Shown here piece by piece: positions 57,171-64,000 of a DNA stretch of 64,000 nucleotides. The translations under genes were made by a program, and so were the position numbers. Origin of the DNA: a virus. Under the pieces are notes generated by a model that did no database searches, was not told the DNA's origin, and saw only the letters and a program-made list of their open reading frames with translations. Every line of letters begins with the position of its first letter. Position 1 is the first letter of the stretch. Location of the stretch: the IMG/VR virus record IMGVR_UViG_3300042922_000542, positions 64,001 through 128,000 of that record; one strand, written 5' to 3'.

Positions 57171-57374
57171 ATGCTAATTAAGAAAGGGACATTTGTATTT
57201 AACTGCACACCTAAAGGCGGTATACCAATGATCGTCGAGAAATGTCGCAAGTGTAAATTATCAACGGAATGCACAATTCATAATAGTATGGAGCAAATGG
57301 AACGCGAATTAGAACATGAGATGCGTTATGAAACTAGTGAATACATATTTAGAAAATCTATTATAGGGGGATAA
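57171..57374 (+). CDS. small cysteine-motif protein
   Basis: This protein has 67 residues and starts after GGGGAGGG. It contains VEKCRKCKLSTECTIHN, a C-x2-C-x6-C arrangement followed by His that could bind zinc or form a redox site. The rest is a charged helix. It is the first gene of an operon of three small membrane proteins. Confidence 0.65.
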   Translation: MLIKKGTFVFNCTPKGGIPMIVEKCRKCKLSTECTIHNSMEQMERELEHEMRYETSEYIFRKSIIGG

Positions 57375-57379
57375 TGATT

Positions 57380-57619
57380 ATGCAAATATTACAAATGGTT
57401 TTGGTATATATTATTTTGGGGGTATATGTCTGTATAGGTTTATCTATCGGGATAATAATATCCTGTAATAAAAAAGTAAGAGATGGCATCGATGAATTTA
57501 CTGATACTATGATTAATGCGCATCGCATGAATGCAACTGCAGTTAAAACAGTTGCATATGCTACAATGATAATATTGTGTGTTATTGCTTGGGCACCAAT
57601 TAGCATGATTAAAAAATAA
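57380..57619 (+). CDS. small two-helix membrane protein
   Basis: This protein has 79 residues. I prefer the ATG at 57380 (9 bases after GGGGG) to the one at 57374 that overlaps the previous stop. Hydrophobic helices lie at about 5-27 and 56-73, with a charged loop between. The ending CVIAWAPISMIKK resembles IIWLPVMIKKAIDI of the next protein, so the two are likely diverged duplicates. Confidence 0.65.
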   Translation: MQILQMVLVYIILGVYVCIGLSIGIIISCNKKVRDGIDEFTDTMINAHRMNATAVKTVAYATMIILCVIAWAPISMIKK

Positions 57620-57635
57620 TAAAGGAGTAATATAA

Positions 57636-57869
57636 ATGGTAATATTATCAATGATGATATTTATATACCTTGCAATCGGAATAGTTTTTGGTGTTACTAT
57701 ACTATTTGTAAGTATATACAAGGATATGCTTAATGATACATTAATTGAATTAAAATGTAAACGTAAATATTGGCGTACCTTCGTATCAGGATCAATACAA
57801 ATTTTAACAGTTATAATGGCTGCAATCATATGGCTTCCAGTTATGATTAAAAAGGCCATTGATATATAA
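57636..57869 (+). CDS. small two-helix membrane protein, paralogue
   Basis: This protein has 77 residues and starts after AAAGGAG. Helices at about 2-27 and 52-70 flank a basic loop (KCKRKYWRTF). It has the same size, topology and C-terminal pattern as the preceding gene. Holin or other envelope-acting roles are possible, but nothing in the sequence decides. Confidence 0.65.
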   Translation: MVILSMMIFIYLAIGIVFGVTILFVSIYKDMLNDTLIELKCKRKYWRTFVSGSIQILTVIMAAIIWLPVMIKKAIDI

Positions 57870-57894
57870 AATACATATATGAAGGAGTATTAAA

Positions 57895-58101
57895 ATGAAT
57901 ATAATGGAGATTCTTTCAAACGGTGGTTGGATGCTTATATTAACAATCACTATGCTAACAATTAAACATTATCGTATACCAGGTCTTATATTAGTAACCA
58001 GTAAAATTGTAGGAATACCTATATCAGATCGTACACTAATATTGCTAGTTGTAATAGCAATCGTAATTGAATTAGACTATCGATATAAATGCAAAAAATA
58101 A
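57895..58101 (+). CDS. small membrane protein
   Basis: This protein has 68 residues and starts after GAAGGAGT. Two to three hydrophobic segments (GGWMLILTITMLTI, GLILVTSKIVGIPI, LILLVVIAIVIELD) fill most of the protein, and the last residues are basic. It is the last gene before a strong terminator. The function is unknown. Confidence 0.63.
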   Translation: MNIMEILSNGGWMLILTITMLTIKHYRIPGLILVTSKIVGIPISDRTLILLVVIAIVIELDYRYKCKK

Positions 58102-58131
58102 ATGGGCGAATTAACGCCCATTTATTTTTTA
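58096..58131. terminator. bidirectional terminator
   Basis: AAATAAATGGGCG pairs with CGCCCATTTATTT around a short loop and is followed by TTTTTT. Confidence 0.82.
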
Positions 58132-58143
58132 TCGTATATTATT

Positions 58144-58302
58144 TTAATTATTATTAGCGGCTGACGGAGCGTCCCATCTTTGTTCGCGGAGCTTCTTTTC
58201 AATTTCAGCTTGTAACGCTGCTTGTCTCAATGCTTCATCAATCTTAGATTGTTCTTCTGCGCTCCATTTCGCCTTTTTGTCGCTGCCCTTTTGGTTGTCC
58301 AT
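58144..58302 (-). CDS. small gene of higher GC than its surroundings
   Basis: This is a 52-codon frame on the minus strand with ATG at 58302 preceded by GTGGGGTGAT. The product begins MDNQKGSDKKAKWSAEEQSK and continues with a charged helix, KIDEALRQAALQAEIEKKLR. Its GC content is close to one half by eye, against about 30% for neighbours, and its codons (GCG, CGC, CTC, AGC) differ from phage use. It may have been acquired recently. The function is unknown. Confidence 0.6.
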   Translation of the reverse strand: MDNQKGSDKKAKWSAEEQSKIDEALRQAALQAEIEKKLREQRWDAPSAANNN

Positions 58303-58440
58303 ATGTGGATCACCCCACTCTCTATATCATTATTTTTTAATAAAATTAACGAAAATGCACACAATTATATTTGTATATTAGTAAAATATATAATTATTAT
58401 TTAACAATAATTATCATATCGTATATCATGATTTATCATC

Positions 58441-58450
58441 TATATATTAT
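58441..58450 (+). promoter_or_regulatory. candidate phage promoter motif
   Basis: An exact TATATATTAT lies 33 bases before the ATG at 58484. Confidence 0.55.
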
Positions 58451-58483
58451 TATATTATCAATAATGTAAAGGAGATTAATTTA

Positions 58484-58714
58484 ATGAAAAACGAAAAATC
58501 TGTTGAATTAACTACGATGGCAATAATAATGATAAAAGCAATCATTTGTGAATCAGATGGAAAAAGAAGAAAGGATGCTATAATTAGAACTATTATTCGT
58601 AAATCTGATAGTTTATCTAATATAGCTGAAGTTAAATATTGTAATCATAAATTTAAATTCCTAGTGCGTGATTATAATACTCATCGATTAATTGACTTCG
58701 ATCCACGAATATAA
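58484..58714 (+). CDS. small unknown protein
   Basis: This protein has 76 residues and starts after AAAGGAGA. It begins MKNEKSVELTTMAIIMIKAI and is basic in the second half. It has no recognised motif. It has its own promoter motif and is followed 13 bases later by a hairpin terminator, so it is a single-gene unit. Confidence 0.65.
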   Translation: MKNEKSVELTTMAIIMIKAIICESDGKRRKDAIIRTIIRKSDSLSNIAEVKYCNHKFKFLVRDYNTHRLIDFDPRI

Positions 58715-58727
58715 TATATCATTATAT

Positions 58728-58766
58728 AATAGAATATTATAATAATATTCTATTTTTTTATTTTTT
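58728..58766 (+). terminator. terminator before structured RNA
   Basis: A perfect 12-bp stem, AATAGAATATTA with TAATATTCTATT, has a TAA loop and a long T run. It separates the small gene from the downstream RNA region. Confidence 0.85.
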
Positions 58767-58794
58767 TAAATATTAATTAAATATACATATATAG

Positions 58795-59420
58795 ATAATA
58801 AAAGAAATTAATTAAGATGGATTGCGCGATGAAACTTTCTTTTATTATATTCTAAGGACATAGAATTGAAATCTATTGCGATTATAAATGAAATGGTAAA
58901 CCTGCGTACCTCCTCAGATGTATATGCGCTATAAGATTGATTTCATGGGATCATTTAAATGAATGTCCAGACATGCTGCTACTGTAATGAACCGATTGAT
59001 TCACAATATGTTCACCTCCCAGTGTTTAATCATATTAATTAGTGAGCAGCTTATAAGCAATCCGTTAACGTATATGGAATTATTTCTGTATATAAGGATG
59101 ACTAGTAGATACATTCAGATTTATCTACTTCCTGACTATATTGCCGATATGTCAAGGATCAATATAATGAGATCGAGCATAGATATAATGATAAATCCAT
59201 TTGTTGCTACCTGTAGGCACAGGAGAGTGCGAAGAACATAATGGTCAAATAATGATTATAGAGATTCAGGGTAACTGGGTGAAGGGTAGGTAATAGTTGA
59301 CCAACTAACAATGTCATGACTATTGTGTAGATCTCCATAATCATAAGAGTTGTTTCCTTTTATTAAGTGTTTTATACAAAAAAATAGATAGGGGGTGATG
59401 AACCCCCTATCTATTTTTAT
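58795..59420 (+). ncRNA. candidate large structured non-coding RNA, about 630 nt
   Basis: Between two terminators lie more than 600 bases without a credible gene but full of pairing. A perfect 13-bp stem joins 58795-58807 to 58836-58848. Hairpins ATTCTA/TAGAAT (58849-58866) and AGTAGATA/TATCTACT (59104-59129) are local. Longer stems are ATGAAAT/ATTTCAT (58888-58946), GCTGCTACT with AGTGAGCAGC (58975-59050), and a 12-bp stem with one mismatch (59254-59265 with 59331-59342). CCTGT/ACAGG closes 59210-59223. The size and phage setting recall the large ornate RNA classes ROOL and GOLLD. Class membership cannot be decided without a covariance-model search. The upstream AT-rich stretch could hold its promoter. 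Confidence 0.65.
59378..59420. terminator. bidirectional terminator at RNA 3-prime end
   Basis: A 15-bp stem, AAAATAGATAGGGGG with CCCCCTATCTATTTT, has the loop TGATGAA. It can end the RNA on the plus strand and the convergent gene on the minus strand. Confidence 0.88.
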
Positions 59421-59437
59421 TTGTATTTTACTATGTA

Positions 59438-60052
59438 TTATAATAATTTATTTAAACCCCATTGGTGAAAATTATAATTATTAAATGTTCCAGCGAAAAC
59501 GAAAGGTGTACCATCGTTAAAATAACGCAATGTTGCACGTGACACATCAAGATCCGGATATTCTCTTATGAATATTTCAGCCTCGACATCATTTAATCTT
59601 AATGGCTTGTATTTAGCACGTGGAATACGCCTTCTTAATTGACGTGCATTCATTGTTTCATACCCATTAATCTTAAATCGTTTAGCTACAATACGTAAAT
59701 GATCTAGCGTCATATCGTTTAAATGTAGTCTACATAACTGAGCATACAATATTTCTTCAGTAGTTGATGCAATTTCAGACTTAATATTAGAATTATTATT
59801 CATTGTAGTTCCTTCTATGATATCAACTATTGATTCGAGTGTGCGTACAGTATTTTTTATATCTTTAATTAATCGTCGCTCATTATTATGTTCAACTATT
59901 TTATTTAATTCCTTCGTGGTATTATTTAACTCATCACATATATCACGAATTTGCATGATGTTACATTGATAACTATCAGGTTCAAATTGACGTATTTTAT
60001 CCTCATTAGAACCGAATTGACCATATTTGCTGCTCAACACAATTTTTTCCAT
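59438..60052 (-). CDS. unknown protein with SAP/Rho-N-like segment
   Basis: This protein has 204 residues and its ATG is preceded by ATGGAGGAT. The first 75 residues are coiled-coil-like. Residues 115-145 (LDHLRIVAKRFKINGYETMN followed by ARQLRRRIPR) fit the helix-extended-helix pattern of SAP or Rho N-terminal domains, which bind nucleic acids. A promoter motif lies 39 bases upstream of the ATG. The overall function is unknown. Confidence 0.68.
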   Translation of the reverse strand: MEKIVLSSKYGQFGSNEDKIRQFEPDSYQCNIMQIRDICDELNNTTKELNKIVEHNNERRLIKDIKNTVRTLESIVDIIEGTTMNNNSNIKSEIASTTEEILYAQLCRLHLNDMTLDHLRIVAKRFKINGYETMNARQLRRRIPRAKYKPLRLNDVEAEIFIREYPDLDVSRATLRYFNDGTPFVFAGTFNNYNFHQWGLNKLL

Positions 60053-60091
60053 TATTATATATCCTCCATTAATATTTTATCATATAATAAT

Positions 60092-60101
60092 ATAATATAT
60101 A
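60092..60101 (-). promoter_or_regulatory. candidate phage promoter motif
   Basis: An exact TATATATTAT on the minus strand lies 39 bases before the ATG at 60052. Confidence 0.55.
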
Positions 60102-60177
60102 ACTATATTCGATTTAGGCATGTATTTAAATCAATATAAATATAATAAAATTAATTTGTAATTTTATATTAAAAAAA

Positions 60178-60217
60178 TAATAAATAGGAGTGGGGATCAC
60201 CCCACCCCTATTTATTA
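60178..60217 (-). terminator. terminator after RNA polymerase gene
   Basis: AATAAATAGG with AGTGGGG pairs with CCCCAC and CCTATTTATT around ATCA, and T residues follow on the minus strand. Confidence 0.8.
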
Positions 60218-60220
60218 TAT

Positions 60221-60379
60221 TTACATATCACTTAATAATGCAATTGAGATATTCTCAAGTGCAGATACATCTATTTTGATCTCATTGTTTACTCTGTTGA
60301 TGATCATATTTTTAGGATTAAATCCTTCAAACATAAATTCTAATTCGTCTAACTCTCCAGCTAGTGAATTCAGTTCATC
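60221..60379 (-). CDS. RNA polymerase beta-prime N-terminal subunit, exon 2
   Basis: In the frame reached after splicing, this exon encodes DELNSLAGELDELEFMFEGF and continues to TAA at 60221, for 52 residues. Joined to exon 1 it completes the catalytic motif NADFDG|DELN, whose form with E-L-N after the third Asp is also seen in archaeal-type polymerases (NADFDGDEMN). An unspliced reading would instead begin at a GTG at 60406 with an in-frame stop just before it. The subunit ends 52 residues after the motif, so the rest of beta-prime must be another gene, as in the split polymerases of giant phages. Confidence 0.75.
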   Translation of the reverse strand, partial: DELNSLAGELDELEFMFEGFNPKNMIINRVNNEIKIDVSALENISIALLSDM

Positions 60380-61225
60380 CGTTCTATTCACATAAGTTCG
60401 CAACACCTATGCAGTTCTCTTATGAACTTCCCTAACTTTCATTAGGATACTAGACTATATCTTTACTCTACTGAATTAGAGTACATCTCGTTTCCCATTA
60501 CTCTACTATCTTGAAAATAGCAGCCTGTCATTGGCTTACAGGGGTACTCCCATTACTGGGATAGTCGTTGAGGCTGATTCATAATATTAATTGAATTTAT
60601 AATAACTCTGGTAAATTATTATATCTTCGTAATTATTCTGGTAAATTACTATCTGCTTCCCCTAGCGATGTCCCATTCTAAATTGTTTACGTTGTTATTG
60701 GTCTTGTTCCCGTCTATATGACGAACACAAATCCATCCTTCTGGATTAGGGATAAATGTTCTGGCTACTAATTGATGAACTCTGATCTTATGTATAACTC
60801 CTTTGTGTTCAAGTATTACATACAAGGAACCATTTCGGTTGCTACATTGGTCTAATGACTTTCCTGTTATCTTGTCCTTTACATCACCATTTGTACTGAC
60901 TCTATATTGGGATCTCTTACCCTGTAGGTATATATCCCTCCATGATGTTTTATTTTTACCCATTAAGCAATTTATCATTTCTATACCCTCATTTATATTT
61001 TTTACCAGATAATATTTAATATTAATATTATGAAGCTTGCCTGCGGATTTGCAATATATCCTTAACATTTTTACTATACCTTAGGAATTACCCCTTGCCA
61101 TTATAACATCACTGTTATTATTTAGTAGTTAAGGCTTTATGCATCCAATTATCAATTTATAATAATCAGATAGAGTTCAAGTAACTCTGGTCCCCGCATA
61201 TATGAGATGATCGGCGACTCATTCC
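60380..61225 (-). mobile_element. group I intron with HNH endonuclease
   Basis: This is an 846-base insertion inside the RNA polymerase gene. The conserved core is visible on the minus strand: an R-type string CAACGACTA (60570-60562) and an S-type string AAGATATAGTCT (60463-60452) form P7 through GACTA/TAGTC. A 3-prime stem (TTCATAAG with CTTATGTGAA) precedes the splice site. The 5-prime site follows a T (61226), and the exon end GACGGT can pair with GTCGCC just inside the intron to give P1 with a U-G pair. The intron ends in G (60380). No clear P10 was found. Free-standing reading frames inside it include the HNH gene. Confidence 0.8.
60649..60978 (-). CDS. HNH homing endonuclease (NUMOD4 plus HNH)
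   Basis: I chose the ATG at 60978, preceded by TGAGGGT. The protein has 109 residues. An N-terminal NUMOD4 pattern, WRDIYLQGKRSQYRVSTNGD, is followed by an HNH module, VHQLVARTFIPNP...VRHIDGNKTNNNVNNLEW. Such enzymes cut intron-less alleles and drive intron spread. The C-terminus stops soon after NLEW, so it is at the short end for the family. It lies inside the intron, away from the core. Confidence 0.82.
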   Translation of the reverse strand: MINCLMGKNKTSWRDIYLQGKRSQYRVSTNGDVKDKITGKSLDQCSNRNGSLYVILEHKGVIHKIRVHQLVARTFIPNPEGWICVRHIDGNKTNNNVNNLEWDIARGSR

Positions 61226-62449
61226 ACCGTCAAAATCGGCATTCAGTCCAGGAAGTATACCAGATGGAATTGATAATGTCATATCATCGCTATCAATTTT
61301 GACATTACGAATTTTCATCTTTAATATACTACCAAACGTTATTGTCGGATTTCTATTAATTATTTTCCAAGGCTTATATTTTTTAAGTACTAATTGTATT
61401 ATCGAATATATGTATTCATCATATTGAAATTTAGATTTTAAATAATTATGGGCCTTTGTAATAGTCCATCCCCTATCATTCATTATCTCCCTGATGATTT
61501 TTCCTGAATATAAAACAATAAATGTTTTATATGACACATCAATTTCATCCAATTTGAGTGTCGGGTCTAGTACGATTACATTTCTGCCCGTATAGTTAAA
61601 CTGTCCACCTAATACGTTTGCTCTAGCCCATCCATGTTTACCATCGATGAGTGAGAAATTTAAATTCCATAATTCATTGACTCTTTGCTGAGCAGAGTAT
61701 AAGTATAATGGAACTTCTATAGGTGAAGCTGTTTTAAGATTTAATGTAATTGCTGTTAATGGATGCACGTGCTTGTCAATAGGACTGAAATAATATGATT
61801 CTGTAGTAATTCCCTGTGGACGTAATACTGTGCTATACACAGGTATTTTAGATGTCCATAGAGAATCTTTCTCCGCAATTAATGAATCAATTAAATCAGC
61901 CTTCATTTTTCTCTTCTGTCGATAATATAACATAATTTCTTCAAAGTTTTGATAGAACTCATTCAATCCAATATTATGATATTTTAACATTGATTTTTTA
62001 ACTTCGATATCATCACCGTACTTACGTATTACACCAGTAGATGTTATGATATTATCATTAGCGATTATATTCTCCAAATTCTTCTTACTTAAAGCGGATT
62101 GTAGTTTTTGATAATAATATGGATTTATTACTTTATACGGATAGAAGTTTAGCCATCCTGTATACAAAATATCCACATCGGTGTATTCTATCTTTGTATT
62201 ACACTCTGGACATATTTCACCCTCAAGTATAGCTCCGATGTAATGACCGCACTTGCATCTATACCTATCTGAAAATTCATTATTATCGCCATATGTAGTT
62301 CCATATAAGGGTGAGCGTGGCCCACCCATATTTCGTATAGATTTGTCGATATCACTAAACGGTTTATCCGTTATTAAGAAGCCTTTATCATTCATGATAT
62401 CATAGTAACATTCTGTCTCAAAGTTGATTCTTGAAAATTTCATTCGCAT
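61226..62449 (-). CDS. RNA polymerase beta-prime N-terminal subunit, exon 1
   Basis: The ATG at 62449 is preceded by AAGGAGA. Exon 1 has 408 codons. A zinc site, C65KC67 with C80PEC83, lies near the N-terminus. The switch-region pattern GKHGWARANVLGGQFNYTGR and VIVLDPTLKLDEI matches the beta-prime stretch with R..L.GKRVD.SGRSVI..GP.L. NPTITFGSILKMKI and PGLNADFDG (ending at residue 408) lead into the catalytic metal-binding loop. Without splicing the frame would run 18 codons further to a stop and lose the third Asp. It is a phage multisubunit-type polymerase component. Other subunits are not in the window. Confidence 0.85.
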
Positions 62450-62505
62450 TGTTTACCATTCTCCTTGCCAAATCATTATTTATGTTTAATCGGTAATGAC
62501 TACAT

Positions 62506-63183
62506 TTATTTTCCATCAATCTTCATTTTATCAAGTTTCTCAAAACATTCTTTGATTATCATTGTATCAAAGAATGCATTGTGTTTTGATGATGAGAGTT
62601 CAGGTGTTGCAGATATATTGGTATCCATGATATCCTTGTCACCTGCTTTTATACCTGCAAATTCTTCTCTAGATATATCGGGATCAATATCATTAGCCCA
62701 TAACAAGGTCGATAAATCGATTGGAATATAATTTATAAACTTTGGCATACCCATTGCAGATTTATTAACACCATCATCTTTAGATAACAAATCCACAAAT
62801 AGTATCCAGTCATATGCATAACAATCAGTATAGATTTGTACCTGATCAGTATCTAATATTTCTGCTTCAGTTTCCAACCAATGATGCAATTCTTTTTTGA
62901 TATCTTCTCTGGTGCCAACCATTTCTATATTATATTGCTTCACACCACTATGATTATTAGATGCAAGGCTCTTCAATAAATATGAAAAATCTTCGATATT
63001 ACCATGGGAATGAATTAAATGTCCAATAACTTCTTTTTGAATCCAATCATTAACCTGATTTTTATCATAATCTGTAAATTCGGCGTAGAAATAATTACCC
63101 GATTCTGATATAAATGCTAAACTTATATAAGTACTATTGCGATGCAATCCCGTAAACTCGGAATCATGATAAATTCTATTCAT
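62506..63183 (-). CDS. DEDD-type 3-prime to 5-prime exonuclease
   Basis: I chose the ATG at 63183, preceded by TTGGAGGG. The protein has 225 residues. Exo I is IYHDSEFTGL (D7, E9), Exo II is CYAYDWILFVDLL (D125) and Exo III is SSKHNAFFDTMII (H201, D206). This is the DnaQ-like pattern, closest to small 3-prime to 5-prime exoribonuclease-like phage proteins. It could process RNA or DNA ends. It lies directly upstream of the RNA polymerase gene on the same strand. Confidence 0.8.
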   Translation of the reverse strand: MNRIYHDSEFTGLHRNSTYISLAFISESGNYFYAEFTDYDKNQVNDWIQKEVIGHLIHSHGNIEDFSYLLKSLASNNHSGVKQYNIEMVGTREDIKKELHHWLETEAEILDTDQVQIYTDCYAYDWILFVDLLSKDDGVNKSAMGMPKFINYIPIDLSTLLWANDIDPDISREEFAGIKAGDKDIMDTNISATPELSSSKHNAFFDTMIIKECFEKLDKMKIDGK

Positions 63184-63216
63184 ATTAATATACCCTCCAA
63201 TTAGATCCAAATCTCA

Positions 63217-63402
63217 TCATTTATTATCATCAATCTCACCCGGACATGCATTATCATTATATCCATATGGGTTACAGTGGTGACAGAAACAAAATCCACA
63301 TATAATACATTTTGGTCCGTTACAACAACGTCCATCCTCTTCGACTTCATATGCAAAATCATCAATGTCGCCATCTTTATCCAATTGCCATGTATGTTTC
63401 AT
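63217..63402 (-). CDS. small cysteine-rich protein
   Basis: This protein has 61 residues and its ATG is preceded by AAAGGATG. It contains RCCNGPKCIICGFCFCHHCN, with eight cysteines and two histidines that could bind two metal ions. The ends are acidic. Its function is unknown. It is co-directional with the exonuclease gene. Confidence 0.65.
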   Translation of the reverse strand: MKHTWQLDKDGDIDDFAYEVEEDGRCCNGPKCIICGFCFCHHCNPYGYNDNACPGEIDDNK

Positions 63403-63417
63403 ATACGCGCATCCTTT

Positions 63418-63990
63418 CTATACGTTGATTCCAATATTTTGATTTGCTAGAATTAAAAATGTTATTAGCTCATCTATCAATTGCCTTTTATTGAATGTAA
63501 TTTCTTTATCATATATATCGGGATTTTCATATAGTACGAATTTATATTTACTATTAGCAAACGTTATTAAAAATTTCTTAATTATATCATCATTGATATT
63601 GATTATGTTAGAATAATATTTCTTTACCAATGCAACATAATCATCGTTATCCTTTAAATATTTCATATCTTTGATGTACATTTTTTCTCCAACTGGGCGT
63701 TCTTCTATATTGGCAGTTAATATTAAAGGAAGTGCTGAATCACAGAGCGTGTTTTTATCAACATTGAAACGTTTCATAATATCACATCTCATGATTAATA
63801 GCAGTTTATACCAATCGAGATTTCTTAATAGAGCAAATTCTTGAGATGAGCCTGTATAGTTGAAGAAATATATTTCGATCATTAATTGATGGAGTCTCCC
63901 GGGTTTCATATTTCGTCTATAGTATTCAACCTCAGCAATAGATATTTCCTTTTCGTATTTCTTATAGAGGCTTTCAACCAACTGCTTCAT
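63418..63990 (-). CDS. unknown protein, start possibly beyond window edge
   Basis: The frame from an ATG at 63990 gives 190 residues, starting MKQLVESLYKKYEKEISIAE. No ribosome binding site is seen in the 10 bases left before the window edge and the frame stays open to it, so the true start may lie outside. The protein is helical and charged with no recognised motif. It may belong to the RNA polymerase operon by position. Confidence 0.65.
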   Translation of the reverse strand: MKQLVESLYKKYEKEISIAEVEYYRRNMKPGRLHQLMIEIYFFNYTGSSQEFALLRNLDWYKLLLIMRCDIMKRFNVDKNTLCDSALPLILTANIEERPVGEKMYIKDMKYLKDNDDYVALVKKYYSNIININDDIIKKFLITFANSKYKFVLYENPDIYDKEITFNKRQLIDELITFLILANQNIGINV

Positions 63991-64000
63991 ATCGAGACTG

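Noticed and set aside
57405-57414. Promoter motif copy
   Set aside because: The TATATATTAT here lies inside the small membrane-protein gene and codes for a hydrophobic helix, so it is probably chance.
57361-57859. Minus-strand frames opposite the small membrane-protein genes
   Set aside because: They are mirror frames of AT-rich hydrophobic genes, without binding sites or proper spacing.
58963-59241. 92-codon plus-strand ORF inside the gene-free region
   Set aside because: It has no ribosome binding site, an unusual composition, and overlaps several RNA stems. It is more likely a chance frame in a structured RNA.
60221-60406. Separate small gene starting at GTG 60406
   Set aside because: The GTG lies in the intron 3-prime end with a stop just before it and no binding site. 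The coding part is better explained as exon 2 of the RNA polymerase gene.
61166-61225. 18-codon C-terminal tail after NADFDG in the unspliced frame
   Set aside because: It replaces the invariant third Asp by Gly and coincides with the P1 region of the intron, so it is intron sequence.

Overview
The window is AT-rich (roughly 30% GC by eye) and densely coded on both strands, with strong AGGAGG-type ribosome binding sites, very short intergenic gaps and hairpin terminators after most gene blocks. It looks like part of the genome of a very large tailed phage of a Gram-positive, probably spore-forming Bacillota host. The reasons are a giant tail protein carrying three cell-wall hydrolase domains, a phage-type split RNA polymerase beta-prime gene, a set of replication genes, a SpoVG-family protein, and secreted proteins with a copper-amine-oxidase-N-like domain, which is common in Paenibacillus and Clostridia. 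No portal, major capsid, terminase, integrase, tRNA or CRISPR array was seen, so most of the head module must lie elsewhere.

Layout. 1-4.4 kb: the end of an unknown gene, a repeat-built tail fibre and two small tail-region genes. 4.4-6.9 kb (minus): a BCS1-like AAA ATPase and a tubulin/FtsZ-like GTPase. 7.1-9.4 kb: a primase-like protein and two unknowns. 9.5-19 kb: the giant tape-measure/tail-lysin gene and a following tail structural gene. 19-23 kb: unknown genes. 23-35 kb: the replication block, with a family B polymerase lacking its C-terminal third, SpoVG (minus), both type IIA topoisomerase subunits with a QueC-like gene between them, and an NAD-dependent DNA ligase. 35-43.9 kb: mostly unknown genes, including a minus-strand gene that appears to use a -1 ribosomal frameshift. 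44-46.6 kb: an SbcC/Rad50-like ATPase. 46.6-52.8 kb: small paralogous proteins and secreted proteins. 52.8-58.7 kb: a GroEL-like chaperonin, a RusA-like resolvase and small membrane proteins. 58.8-59.4 kb: a gene-free stretch that looks like a large structured RNA. 59.4-64 kb (minus): an RNA polymerase beta-prime N-terminal gene split by a group I intron, and an exonuclease.

How it fits together. The phage appears to carry its own replication (primase, polymerase, topoisomerase, ligase, resolvase, SbcC), transcription (multisubunit-type RNA polymerase), folding (chaperonin) and intracellular positioning (tubulin-like) functions. A 10-base motif, TATATATTAT, lies 31-101 bases before the start codons of at least 14 genes or operons on both strands and is a candidate promoter element for the phage-encoded polymerase.

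The observations most worth checking are: (1) the roughly 630-nt structured RNA at 58795-59420; (2) the slippery T TTT TTA heptamer at 40757-40751 with a 61-codon -1 extension followed at once by a terminator; (3) the group I intron that falls inside the catalytic NADFDGD codons of the RNA polymerase gene; and (4) the recurrent promoter-like motif. All functional names come from reading motifs by eye. No database search was run.
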